A stretch of 64,000 nt of DNA, taken from the NCBI RefSeq assembly GCF_003634555.1, contig NZ_RBKS01000001.1, positions 1,116,001-1,180,000 of the forward strand, given 5' to 3'. The notes below the pieces were generated by a model that made no database searches, was not told the origin of the DNA, and saw only the letters and a program-made list of their open reading frames with translations. Origin of the DNA: Frondihabitans australicus. GTDB lineage: Bacteria > Actinomycetota > Actinomycetes > Actinomycetales > Microbacteriaceae. Of the stretch, positions 17,401-25,890 are shown in pieces; position 1 is the stretch's first letter, and each line of letters opens with the position of its first letter. The position numbers and the translations under genes were made by a program.

Positions 17401-19763
17401 CCGCGCTCCAGGGCGCAGGAGCCGAGGTCGCGCCGCGTCGCCGCCGGGCAGAGCGCCGCCGCGACACCGCGGCCGCCCGGCTCCTGCCCCGCACCCCCGA
17501 CGCGATCTTCGTGGTGCTGCTCCTGGTGGTCGGAGCCGCGCCGCTCTGGCCCGTCTACGACAGCTCGGCGTTCGTCGTCGTCGCGGCGGCCTCCATCGTG
17601 CTCGGGGGCGCGCTGGCCGTCGTCGGCGCGGCGAGGCGGCTGCCCGCGTACGCGGTGGCGGCGGTCGCGGCGGTGCTGTTCCTCGTGGGCGGCGTTCCGC
17701 TGGCGGTGCCGTCGCAGGCGATCGCCGGCGTGCTGCCGTCGGCCGAGGGCCTCCGGATCCTGCTGGCCGGTTCGGCGACGGCCTGGAAGCAGATGCTGTC
17801 GGTGGAGCTGCCGCTGGGCTCGTACGAGGCTCTGCTCGTGCCGGCGTTCATCGTGCTGCTGGCCTCCGCGGTGACGGGTCTGTCGCTGGCGCTGCGCCTC
17901 GCCCGGCCCGGCTGGGCGGTGCTCGCGCCGGTGGTGCTCCTCGCGTTCTCGGTGGCCTTCGGCTCGCGGGCGGGGCAGGTGCCGGTCGTCACGGGGCTCG
18001 TCTTCACGGGTCTGGCGCTGGCGTGGGCGATCGTGGCCGCGAACCGACGGCGTCCGGGCCGTGAGTCCAGGGGGCGGTGGGGGAGGGCGACCGCCGCGGT
18101 CGGCCTCCTCGTCGCGACGACGCTCGCCGGGGGTGCGCTGGCCGGTGTCTGGACTCCTGCGACCTCCCGTCAGGTGCTCCGCGACGCAGTCGCGCCGCCG
18201 TTCGACCCGCACCACTACGTCAGCCCGCTGGTGACCTTCCGCAACAGCGTCCTCACGCCGGGCAAGACGACCGACCAGCTCACCGTCACCGGCCTACCGT
18301 CGGGGGCGCGCCTGAGCGTGGCCACGCTCGACGCCTACGACGGTCGCGTCTTCGCGCAGGGGTCGAGCCCCTCCTCGGGGACCTTCAGCCGCGTCGCGTC
18401 GACGATCTCGCAGTCGGGCGCCACGGGATCCGCTGCGGACGTCACCGTGCGGGTGGACGGCTACAGCGACGTCTGGCTCCCGACCGTGGGCGCCGTCACG
18501 GCGATCTCCTTCTCCGGCACCGATGCCCCAGCACTGCGGGACGCCTTCTACTACGACCGCTCGACCGACAGCGGGGCGGTCCTCGGCGGCGTGTCGAAGG
18601 GCGACGGCTACTCGATGTCCACGATCGTCCCGGCACGGACGACCGCCTCCGACGTGGCGGCGGCGAAGCCGGGGCACGCCGAGCAGCCCAAGGCCACGAA
18701 CGTTCCTTCGACGCTGATCGCCGCGGCGAGGAAGCACTACGGCACGGCGACGTCACCGGGCGCTCGCCTGGAGGCCGTCGCGTCCTGGCTGCGGTCGGGC
18801 TACGTCAGCGACTCGGGGCCCGGGCAGCCGTTCAGCGCGGCCGGCCACTCGGCGAGCCGGCTCGCTGCGCTGGCGACCGCGACGCCCATGCTGGGCGACG
18901 CCGAGCAGTACGCGCCGGCTCTCGCCCTGATCGCGCGCAACCTCGGATTCCCGTCGCGAGTCGTCGTCGGCTACGCGCCCGCCGCGTCACGGACCAGGTC
19001 GGGCAGCGTCACCCTCACGGGCGCCGACCTCACGGCCTGGGTCGAAGTCGAGGACTCCGCCGGCCGCTGGCTGACGGTCGACCCGAACCCGACGCCGCGC
19101 CCCGTTCCCGACGAGTCGACGAAGCAGAGCAAGGCGGTCGCCCAGCCGCAGACCGTGCAGCCCCCGTCGCCGCCCACGCAGCACGACACGGCCGTCACCC
19201 AGAACCGCGACAGCCAGACGAACAAGCACGATCCCGGTCCGCCAGCCTGGCTCGTGGTCCTGCTGGCCGGGCTTCGAATCGCCGGGCTCGTCCTCCTCGT
19301 GGCGCTCATCGTGCTCGCGCCGCTGTGGTCGATCGCCCTCGGCCGGTGGATCCGGCGCCGGCGGAGACTCCGACGCGATCTCGACGCGACCGTGCTCACC
19401 GGCGCGTGGAGCGAGCTCCTCGACGACGTCGTCGATCGCGGCTACGCCGTCCCGCGCGCCGCGACGAGGCGCGAGGTCGCCGATCTGGTCGGGGCGCCCG
19501 CCCTCCGCACCCTCGCCGACACCGCCGAACGCAGCGTGTTCTCGTCGCAGCGCCTCGACGACGCCGAGGTCCGCGCGTACTGGGACGCCGTCGGGCGCGC
19601 GCGCCACGGCCTCGCCGACGACGAGTCCCGCTGGCGGCGACTCCGATACCATCTCACTGCCGGGTCGCTCGTGAGACGACTCGGCGTCATCGCGGCCTCC
19701 GCTCGCCACGCTGTCACCGACCGGCGCACCGCCGTCGACCGCCGTCGAAAGGACGCCTCGTGA
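17397..19763 (+). CDS. TgpA-like membrane transglutaminase-fold protein, catalytic Cys and His missing
   Basis: A 788-aa product with about six N-terminal membrane helices (residues 30-230), an extracellular transglutaminase-core domain, a further helix (about 617-645) and a cytoplasmic tail. The core motif normally read as GDCEQFA is GDAEQYA here (about residue 502), and the HAW motif is LTAWVE (about 543). The nucleophile Cys and the His are thus replaced by Ala and Thr, while the Asp region TVDPNP is kept. The fold is likely to bind rather than cross-link or cleave. It is in the MoxR-DUF58-transglutaminase order typical of this module and GTGA-coupled on both sides. Confidence 0.85.
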   Translation: MTALQGAGAEVAPRRRRAERRRDTAAARLLPRTPDAIFVVLLLVVGAAPLWPVYDSSAFVVVAAASIVLGGALAVVGAARRLPAYAVAAVAAVLFLVGGVPLAVPSQAIAGVLPSAEGLRILLAGSATAWKQMLSVELPLGSYEALLVPAFIVLLASAVTGLSLALRLARPGWAVLAPVVLLAFSVAFGSRAGQVPVVTGLVFTGLALAWAIVAANRRRPGRESRGRWGRATAAVGLLVATTLAGGALAGVWTPATSRQVLRDAVAPPFDPHHYVSPLVTFRNSVLTPGKTTDQLTVTGLPSGARLSVATLDAYDGRVFAQGSSPSSGTFSRVASTISQSGATGSAADVTVRVDGYSDVWLPTVGAVTAISFSGTDAPALRDAFYYDRSTDSGAVLGGVSKGDGYSMSTIVPARTTASDVAAAKPGHAEQPKATNVPSTLIAAARKHYGTATSPGARLEAVASWLRSGYVSDSGPGQPFSAAGHSASRLAALATATPMLGDAEQYAPALALIARNLGFPSRVVVGYAPAASRTRSGSVTLTGADLTAWVEVEDSAGRWLTVDPNPTPRPVPDESTKQSKAVAQPQTVQPPSPPTQHDTAVTQNRDSQTNKHDPGPPAWLVVLLAGLRIAGLVLLVALIVLAPLWSIALGRWIRRRRRLRRDLDATVLTGAWSELLDDVVDRGYAVPRAATRREVADLVGAPALRTLADTAERSVFSSQRLDDAEVRAYWDAVGRARHGLADDESRWRRLRYHLTAGSLVRRLGVIAASARHAVTDRRTAVDRRRKDAS

Positions 19764-20107
19764 GCCCGGCCCGCACCCTGACCTTCAGCGACGGGCAGTC
19801 CCTCACGCCGACGGGCTACGTCGTGGTCGGCCGCAAGCCGTCGGCCGAACGCCTCGACGACCAGCTCGACGGGTCGAGCGACGTGGACCTCGTGACCGTG
19901 GCCGACGACGCGCGGTCGATCTCGCGCACCCACTTCGTCCTCGGCCCCTATGACGACCTGTTCTGGGTGGCCGACGCCGGGTCAGGCAACGGCACCCGTC
20001 TCGTCTACCCCGACGGGTCGGCGTTCCGTCTCGAGCCCGGCACCCGCTACGAGGTCGACCCGGGGTCGCGGATCACGTTCGGGTCGTTCTGGGTCGAGGT
20101 CTCGTAG
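19760..20107 (+). CDS. small FHA domain protein
   Basis: A 115-aa product that is a single FHA domain: VVVGRKPS, SISRTHFVL and SGNGT are the phosphothreonine-binding loops in the usual order. GTG 19760 overlaps the transglutaminase-like stop by four bases. With the FHA protein at the operon start it brackets the kinase-to-transglutaminase genes and would read phosphorylation by the 7864 kinase. Confidence 0.88.
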   Translation: MSPARTLTFSDGQSLTPTGYVVVGRKPSAERLDDQLDGSSDVDLVTVADDARSISRTHFVLGPYDDLFWVADAGSGNGTRLVYPDGSAFRLEPGTRYEVDPGSRITFGSFWVEVS

Positions 20108-20113
20108 CCGCGC

Positions 20114-21439
20114 ATGACCACCTCCACCGACAGCCGCGATCGCGCCGGCGACACGGGGCAGCGCGCCCGCGATCTCCTGCGCATCGCGCCGTTCCGCTGG
20201 CTCGTTCTCGGCACGACCGTCAACAAGCTCGGCTCGTCGCTCGCCCCCGTGGCGCTCGCGTTCGCCGTGCTCGATCTCACGCACTCGGCGGCCCAGCTCG
20301 GGCTGGTCGTCGGCGCTCGGTCCGCCGCGACGCTGATCTTCCTGCTCCTGGGCGGCGCGCTCTCCGATCGGCTCCCGAGAGGCCTGGTGCTCGCAGGATC
20401 CAGCGTGGCCAGCGCCGCCACCCAGGCCGCCGTCGCCGTCGTCCTCCTCGCGCACGTCGACTCCGTGGCCGCGCTCTGCGTCCTCTCCGCCCTCAACGGG
20501 GCGTTCTCGGCGATCAGCGGCCCGGCGACGTCGGGGCTTCTGCCGCTGACGGTGGGAGCGGGGCAGCTCACCAGCGCGAATGCTCTCGCGCGGCTCCTGC
20601 AGAACGGCGCCTCGGTCGTCGGCCTCGCCGTCGCGGGCCTCGTCGTCGCGCTCGTCGGATCCGGGCCGGCGATCGCTGTCGATGCAGCGACGTTCGCCTT
20701 CGGCGCCGTGTGCTTCGCGCTGCTGAAGCTCGACGCGCTGCCGCACACGCACTCGGGCGGGTTCCTCCGAGCGCTGGCCGAGGGCTGGCGCGCGTTCGCG
20801 TCCCGGTCGTGGGTGTGGTCGATCGTCGTGGCCTTCACCCTGGCCAACGCCGTCTACGTGGGCGGGATCGTCGTGCTGGGGCCGGCCGTCGCCGACGCCA
20901 CCTTCGGCCGGACGGCGTGGGGCGTGATCCTGGCGGCGGAATCGGTGGGCTTCGTCGCGGGCGGTGTCGTCGCCCTGCGCTGGCGGCCCCGGCGGCCGCT
21001 GCTCGCCGGCATCGGCTGCGGCATCGCGTGCTCGTTGCTGCTGTTCGCCCTCGGCGTCCACGCGCCGGTCGCGGTGCTCGTCGCGGCGGCGTTCGTCGGC
21101 GGCCTCGGCGTGGAGCAGTTCGGTGTCGCGTGGGAGACCGCTCTCGGCGAGCACGTGCCGATCGAGCTGCTGTCGCGCGTGTCGTCGTACGACCAGCTCG
21201 GGTCGTTCCTCGCCATCCCCGTGGGGCAGGTGCTCGCCGGGCCCGCCGCGGCGCGGATCGGACTCGAGCCGACGCTGGTCGGCGGCGGAGCGATCCTCGC
21301 GGCGTCGCTCGCGGCGACGCTTCTCGTTCCGTCCGTGCGCCGGCTGACCTCCGCCGCCGGCCGGCCGGCCGGGGCTCCCGACACGCCCCACGTCGTCGAT
21401 CCCTCGTCGCCCGACCCGACATCGGCGGTGGAGGTCTGA
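20114..21439 (+). CDS. MFS transporter (EntS/MFS_3-like)
   Basis: A 441-aa product with 12 predicted helices. The N-terminus resembles the EntS group (FRWLVLGTTVNKLGSSLAPVALAFAVLDLT) with the helix 2-3 motif GGALSDRLPRG. Proton-coupled efflux is the family role; no substrate is evident. It begins six bases after the small FHA gene and its stop overlaps the next start by one base, so it is probably read from the same transcript though its function looks unrelated. Confidence 0.88.
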   Translation: MTTSTDSRDRAGDTGQRARDLLRIAPFRWLVLGTTVNKLGSSLAPVALAFAVLDLTHSAAQLGLVVGARSAATLIFLLLGGALSDRLPRGLVLAGSSVASAATQAAVAVVLLAHVDSVAALCVLSALNGAFSAISGPATSGLLPLTVGAGQLTSANALARLLQNGASVVGLAVAGLVVALVGSGPAIAVDAATFAFGAVCFALLKLDALPHTHSGGFLRALAEGWRAFASRSWVWSIVVAFTLANAVYVGGIVVLGPAVADATFGRTAWGVILAAESVGFVAGGVVALRWRPRRPLLAGIGCGIACSLLLFALGVHAPVAVLVAAAFVGGLGVEQFGVAWETALGEHVPIELLSRVSSYDQLGSFLAIPVGQVLAGPAAARIGLEPTLVGGGAILAASLAATLLVPSVRRLTSAAGRPAGAPDTPHVVDPSSPDPTSAVEV

Positions 21440-22473
21440 TGCGCGCGCTCGTCCTCGGTGTGAACGGAGTCACGGGGCGCGGCCTCGCCCCGACGTTCCT
21501 CGACTCCGGCTGGGACGTCGTCGCCACCGGTCGGGGGCCGTCGCGACTGACCGGCGCGTGGGCCGACGCGGTCGACTACCGGGTCTCCGACCGCACCGAC
21601 GAGCGGGCCCTGCGCCACCTGCTCGACGAGGTCCAGCCCGACGTGGTCGTCGACTGCGTCTGCTACACGGCCGCACACGCCCGCGCTCTCGTCGATTCCT
21701 CGGGGGCGTTCGGCTCGGCCGTCGTCCTGTCGAGCAAGGCCGTCTACGTCGATCCGGAGGGCCACCACAGCAACAGCGACGAACCACCCGCGTTCGCCCG
21801 TCCGGTCACGGAAGGCAACGCCGTCCTCGAACCCGACTGGTCGGGCGACTACGCGAGTCGGGGCGGCTACGGCACGAACAAGGTGGCCGCCGAAATCGTG
21901 TTGCGTGAGTCGGGGCTGCCGGTGAGCATCCTGCGCCCGTCCCGGATCCACGGGCCAGGTGCGTCGCCCTCGCGGGAGTGGTTCGTCGTACGCCGGCTCC
22001 TCGACGGCCGCGGCAGGATCCCCCTGTCGCAGGGTGGAGCGACCGGCAACCACCCGACGTCCGCCGCCGCCCTCGCCGGGCTCGCGCTGGCCTGCGCCCT
22101 GTCGCCGGCCCCTCGAACCCTCAACGTGGCGGACGCGGGCACGCCGACGGCGGGCGCGGTGGTGCGAGCCATCGCCGAGGCGATGGGCACAGCGGTCGAG
22201 GTCGTGGGGCTCCCGGCGACCGCGTCGGCCGGCGATCGCTCGCTCGGCTACTCGCCGTGGGCGACGTGGCCGCCGTTCTTCCTCGACACCGCGGAGGCGA
22301 CGCGCACGCTGGGGTGGCGTGCGCCCACCTACGCTGCGACGGTCGGCGCGGCGGTCGACGAGCTGCTGTCGCTGTCGCCCGACGAGCAGGCGGCGCTGTC
22401 GGTCTCGGACTACTTCACCGGCCTGTTCGACTACTCGGTCGACGACGCGGCCCTCGCCCTCGTCGACTCCTGA
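21439..22473 (+). CDS. NAD-dependent epimerase/dehydratase (extended SDR)
   Basis: A 344-aa product. N-terminal dinucleotide motif G-x-N-G-x-T-G-R-G (residues 7-15), a Rossmann fold, the STKAVY-like segment LSSKAVYVD (about residue 95) and YGTNK (about residue 145) as the Y-x-x-x-K pair. This fits an NAD(P)-dependent sugar-nucleotide epimerase or reductase. The start overlaps the MFS stop (TGATG). Substrate unknown. Confidence 0.85.
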   Translation: MRALVLGVNGVTGRGLAPTFLDSGWDVVATGRGPSRLTGAWADAVDYRVSDRTDERALRHLLDEVQPDVVVDCVCYTAAHARALVDSSGAFGSAVVLSSKAVYVDPEGHHSNSDEPPAFARPVTEGNAVLEPDWSGDYASRGGYGTNKVAAEIVLRESGLPVSILRPSRIHGPGASPSREWFVVRRLLDGRGRIPLSQGGATGNHPTSAAALAGLALACALSPAPRTLNVADAGTPTAGAVVRAIAEAMGTAVEVVGLPATASAGDRSLGYSPWATWPPFFLDTAEATRTLGWRAPTYAATVGAAVDELLSLSPDEQAALSVSDYFTGLFDYSVDDAALALVDS

Positions 22474-22497
22474 CGCTGCCCTCGCCCGCGTGGCCAG

Positions 22498-23253
22498 TCA
22501 GCGCCCGTCGCGCGGTGCGAAGGCGGCCAGGGCTTCGGCGTCGGAAGTCGGCGCCAGCAGGGCCTCGACGGCCCACGCGCGGGCACCGGGATACGTCGAC
22601 GCTGCCGCGATGGCCGAGACGGCGGCCTGGCCGTCGAACAGGGCCCGGCCGAGTGTCACCGATCCTGCTGCCAACACGGCCCAGTGGGCACCCGCGCGCC
22701 CGTACGGCAGGCCGACGCTGCCGGGGTTGACGACGGTGCGCCCGTCGACGAGGCGCACGAACGGCATGTGGGTGTGGCCCAGCACCACCGTCGACACCGA
22801 ATCCGGCACGGGCGCCAGAACGGAGCGCCATCGTGCGAGCGACGAGTCGACGAGCACGACCTCCTCGTCGTTCCGCGGGGTGGCATGGACGAACAGGACC
22901 GGCCCGAACCCGTCGACCTCGACGGTCGCCGACGAGGGCATCGACTCGAGCAGCGCCCGGTGCGCCGCGGTCAGCTGGGCCGCACCCCACACCGACAGAG
23001 GGTCGTCGGCGAGCCCGACGTCCACTCCGCGCGACATCTCGAAGAGCTCGCGGTCGGCATTGCCCCGCACCAGCAGGCATCGGTCGCCGAGCCCCACGAG
23101 CCGGTCGAGCACCTCCGCGGGCTGCGGCCCCCAGGTGTGGTCGCCCGTGACGACGATGAGCTCCGCCGACGCGACCGCAGGGTGCGCCAGCGCCGCCTCG
23201 AGGGCCGGCAGCACGCCGTGCACGTCCGACAGCACCGCGACGCTCGAGACCAT
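22498..23253 (-). CDS. metallophosphoesterase (YfcE/ApaH-like)
   Basis: A 251-aa product with the calcineurin-type metal motifs in order: DVHG (residues 10-13), GDHTWG (about 41), GNADRE (about 65) and GHTHMPF (about 157). This predicts a two-metal phosphodiesterase or phosphatase. It converges on the epimerase with only 24 bases between the stops and is followed on its own strand by no partner, so it is probably single. Confidence 0.88.
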   Translation of the reverse strand: MVSSVAVLSDVHGVLPALEAALAHPAVASAELIVVTGDHTWGPQPAEVLDRLVGLGDRCLLVRGNADRELFEMSRGVDVGLADDPLSVWGAAQLTAAHRALLESMPSSATVEVDGFGPVLFVHATPRNDEEVVLVDSSLARWRSVLAPVPDSVSTVVLGHTHMPFVRLVDGRTVVNPGSVGLPYGRAGAHWAVLAAGSVTLGRALFDGQAAVSAIAAASTYPGARAWAVEALLAPTSDAEALAAFAPRDGR

Positions 23254-23277
23254 GCCCTCAGCCTGGCACTCCGTCGC

Positions 23278-24177
23278 TCAGACGGTCGCGGCGAGGGCGG
23301 CGAACTGCGTGATGCGGTGCGCGGGGTCGGGCACGTGGCCCTCGCCGCCCTCGGGATACCCCGTCGCAGCCGGAATGCGGGCCGCCAGCCACTCACCGTG
23401 CGCGGCCGGCACGATGACGTCGTGCACCCCGTAGCGGATGGTCACCGGCACCGCGATGTCCGCCGGGTCGAATCCCCACGGCGACACGAAGGCGAGGTCG
23501 TCGTCGACCCACCCGCCGGCGCCCTGCCGGTGGGCTTCGCGCTGTTCGTCGGCGAACACCCGGAAGATCGCAGGATCAGCGAATCGGTCGCGGTCGGCGT
23601 CGCTGAGCTCCCACCCGTCCGGCAGCAGAGCCGGGCGATCGCCGTCCAGCCGGACCAGGTCGGCCGCGGCCTCTCGCGCCAGCTCGACCTCGGTCCGTTC
23701 GAGTCCCTCGAGAGCCCACCGGAACTCGGTCACGTTCATCGGGTCCATGTCGGCGAACCAGTCGAGGCCCTCCGCGTCGATCGGGGCGATCCCGACCCGG
23801 CACTCGACCGCGCTGACCCGGCCGGGCAGCCGGTGCGCGACCGCGAGGGCGTGCGGTCCGCCGCCGGAGCCGCCCGTGACCGCGAACCGCTCGAGACCGA
23901 GGGCGTCGGCGAGCTCTTCGACATCGGACGCGAAGTCGGCGATGGAGCGTCCGAGCCGCCTGGACGACAGACCGTAGCCCGGCCGGTCGGGCGTGACGAG
24001 CCGGATCCCGGCACGGCTGAGCCCGTCGAGATCGACCGGATGGCCGAGGCGTGATCCCGGCGTGCCGTGGAGCCCCACGATCGGGACTCCGGCCGGGTCG
24101 CCCCACTCGGCGAAGCCCAGCGTCCGCCCGTCGCGCAGGGTGATGGTCTGGTCGCGGAGAGTCGTGTCTGCGGTCAT
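23278..24177 (-). CDS. alpha/beta hydrolase
   Basis: A 299-aa product with the oxyanion segment LHGTPGSR (about 37-43) and the nucleophile elbow GGSGGGP (Ser104 probable nucleophile). A C-terminal VPVTIRYGVHDVIVPAAHGEW segment supplies the acid Asp, and a His lies near GEGHVPDP. A soluble serine hydrolase of unknown substrate. Upstream of the phosphoesterase by 24 bases on the same strand, so possibly co-transcribed. Confidence 0.88.
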   Translation of the reverse strand: MTADTTLRDQTITLRDGRTLGFAEWGDPAGVPIVGLHGTPGSRLGHPVDLDGLSRAGIRLVTPDRPGYGLSSRRLGRSIADFASDVEELADALGLERFAVTGGSGGGPHALAVAHRLPGRVSAVECRVGIAPIDAEGLDWFADMDPMNVTEFRWALEGLERTEVELAREAAADLVRLDGDRPALLPDGWELSDADRDRFADPAIFRVFADEQREAHRQGAGGWVDDDLAFVSPWGFDPADIAVPVTIRYGVHDVIVPAAHGEWLAARIPAATGYPEGGEGHVPDPAHRITQFAALAATV

Positions 24178-24206
24178 GCTTCGACGCTACCCGGCGCTGG
24201 AACCCG

Positions 24207-24971
24207 TCAGATTCCGCCGAACGACCCTGCGACGCCGCCGAACCGCAGGTGCCGCTGGAAGACGAGGAACAGCACGACCGGCGGCAGCGACATGAGCAGC
24301 GCGAGCGCGGGGGAGTGACCGGCTGCCTCCAGGCCGATCGCCAGCGTGTAGTTCTGCTGCGACCGCAGGAAGACCAGCGCGACCAGGTAGTCGTTCCACG
24401 AGAGCAGGAACGTGAACACCGCCGCCGACAGCACCCCGGGCAGCGAGTTGCGCATCACGATCCGCCAGAAGCCGCCGGCGATCGAGCAGCCGTCGAGCCA
24501 CGCGGCCTCCTCGAGCGCCACCGGCACGGACGCGATCGCCGAGGCCATCATCCACACCGCGGCGGAGATCGACATGCCGACGTAGACGACGGCGACGCCG
24601 GGCAGCGAGTCGACCAGCCCCACACCGGCGAACAGCACGAACAGGGGCACGATGGTCAGGATCAGCGGGAACGCCTGCAGCACGAACACGACCAGCGCAT
24701 ACCCCGACACCGCTCGGGAGCGCCCGCGAGTGAGCACGTACCCGGCGGGCGCGCCCACGAGGACGGCGACGGCGACGGTGGACAGGGAGACGGCGAGGCT
24801 GTTGCCGAACCAAGTCAGGCCGGCGCCCTGGACGAACGGGAGGAAGGCGCGCACGCCTGCTCCTGCGCCCACCAGCGACCGGAACGTCGCCGCGATCGGC
24901 ACGAGCACCAGCGCCGTGACGATCGCCAGCAGGCCGAAGCGAGCCCAGGCCCCACCTCGCCGCGTCGTCAC
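24207..24971 (-). CDS. ABC transporter permease, carbohydrate (MalG) type, orphan
   Basis: A 254-aa product with six predicted helices and the EAA loop that docks the ATPase (EEAAWLDGCSIAGGFWRIV, about residues 163-182). MalG-type permeases import sugars together with a MalF partner, an ATPase and a binding protein; none of these is within the window. It may be a relic of a split operon or use a shared ATPase. It overlaps no neighbour, and carries a CGCAGGAGC nonamer at 24859. Confidence 0.85.
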   Translation of the reverse strand: MTTRRGGAWARFGLLAIVTALVLVPIAATFRSLVGAGAGVRAFLPFVQGAGLTWFGNSLAVSLSTVAVAVLVGAPAGYVLTRGRSRAVSGYALVVFVLQAFPLILTIVPLFVLFAGVGLVDSLPGVAVVYVGMSISAAVWMMASAIASVPVALEEAAWLDGCSIAGGFWRIVMRNSLPGVLSAAVFTFLLSWNDYLVALVFLRSQQNYTLAIGLEAAGHSPALALLMSLPPVVLFLVFQRHLRFGGVAGSFGGI

Positions 24972-25014
24972 CGTCTCAGCGTAGCCGGGGTCGCACGGCG
25001 CACCCGACTGGGCG

Positions 25015-25806
25015 TCAGTTCGCCGCGGAGGCGGCGGGCACGCGCGCGAAGACCTGTGGGTAGTCGCTCAGCGAGGTCCAGTGCGCCGACGGCCAGGTGA
25101 TGATCTCGGCCTTGCCCACGATGTCGCTGATCGGCACGAACGCCGTCGCGTCTTTCTTCGTGTAGTGGTACGCCGAGTCGGCGGAGTTGTACCGGTTGTC
25201 GCCGAGCACCCAGACGTCGCCCTTCGGCACGGTCACGGAGTACTGGAAGGCGTCGGCGGGCTTCGACGCGGGCACGTTGATGTAGGGCTCGCTGATCGGC
25301 ACGCCGTTGACCTCGAGCTGGCCGGAGGCGTTGCAGCACGACACCTTGTCGCCCGGCAGGCCGATGACCCGCTTCACGAGGTGGTTGTCGCTGTCCTGCG
25401 TGCCGAGGCCTATCTGAGTGAGGCCCCACTGGATGCCCGCGATCACGGGGTTGCTGGACGTCGTCGACACCGTCGGCGCGCCCTCGCCGGAGAGCCAGCC
25501 GCCGGGGTCGGTGAAGACGATCACGTCGCCGCGCTTGAGCGACGAGACCTTGGGCACGAGCTCGTTCACGACGATGCGGTCGTTGATCTGCAGCGTGTTC
25601 TCCATCGACCCGGAGGGGATGTAGAACGACCGGAACAGGAAGGTCTTGATGAGGAACGAGATGAGGATCGCGGCGAGCAGGATGATCAGCAGGTCGCGCA
25701 CGAAGACGAGCGGCCCGCCCTTCTTGGCCGGCTTGCGGCCACCCTCGCGTCGTCGCCCCGTGCGGCGGCGCAGGCCGTCGGCGTACCCCTCAGCAGATTC
25801 CGTCAC
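25015..25806 (-). CDS. lepB: signal peptidase I
   Basis: A 263-aa product from GTG 25806; a GTG at 25857 would add 17 unlikely residues. A basic cytoplasmic head (RRRTGRRREGGRKPAKKG) is followed by one helix (about 35-57). The catalytic Ser67 sits in PSGSMENTL and the general base Lys145 in VKRVIGLPGD, with GDNRYNSADS as the last conserved box. It removes signal peptides of Sec/Tat-exported proteins outside the membrane. It follows the EssC-like gene on the same strand with an 84-base gap. Exported substrates here include the secreted proteins at 30272 and 36227. Confidence 0.93.
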   Translation of the reverse strand: MTESAEGYADGLRRRTGRRREGGRKPAKKGGPLVFVRDLLIILLAAILISFLIKTFLFRSFYIPSGSMENTLQINDRIVVNELVPKVSSLKRGDVIVFTDPGGWLSGEGAPTVSTTSSNPVIAGIQWGLTQIGLGTQDSDNHLVKRVIGLPGDKVSCCNASGQLEVNGVPISEPYINVPASKPADAFQYSVTVPKGDVWVLGDNRYNSADSAYHYTKKDATAFVPISDIVGKAEIITWPSAHWTSLSDYPQVFARVPAASAAN

Positions 25807-25890
25807 GAAATACGATGTTACGGTGTCGAACCCGGGAATCCGCCGGGGCGCGCACACACCTCGGTCGGCGGGCGGCGGGGCGGACGGCCG

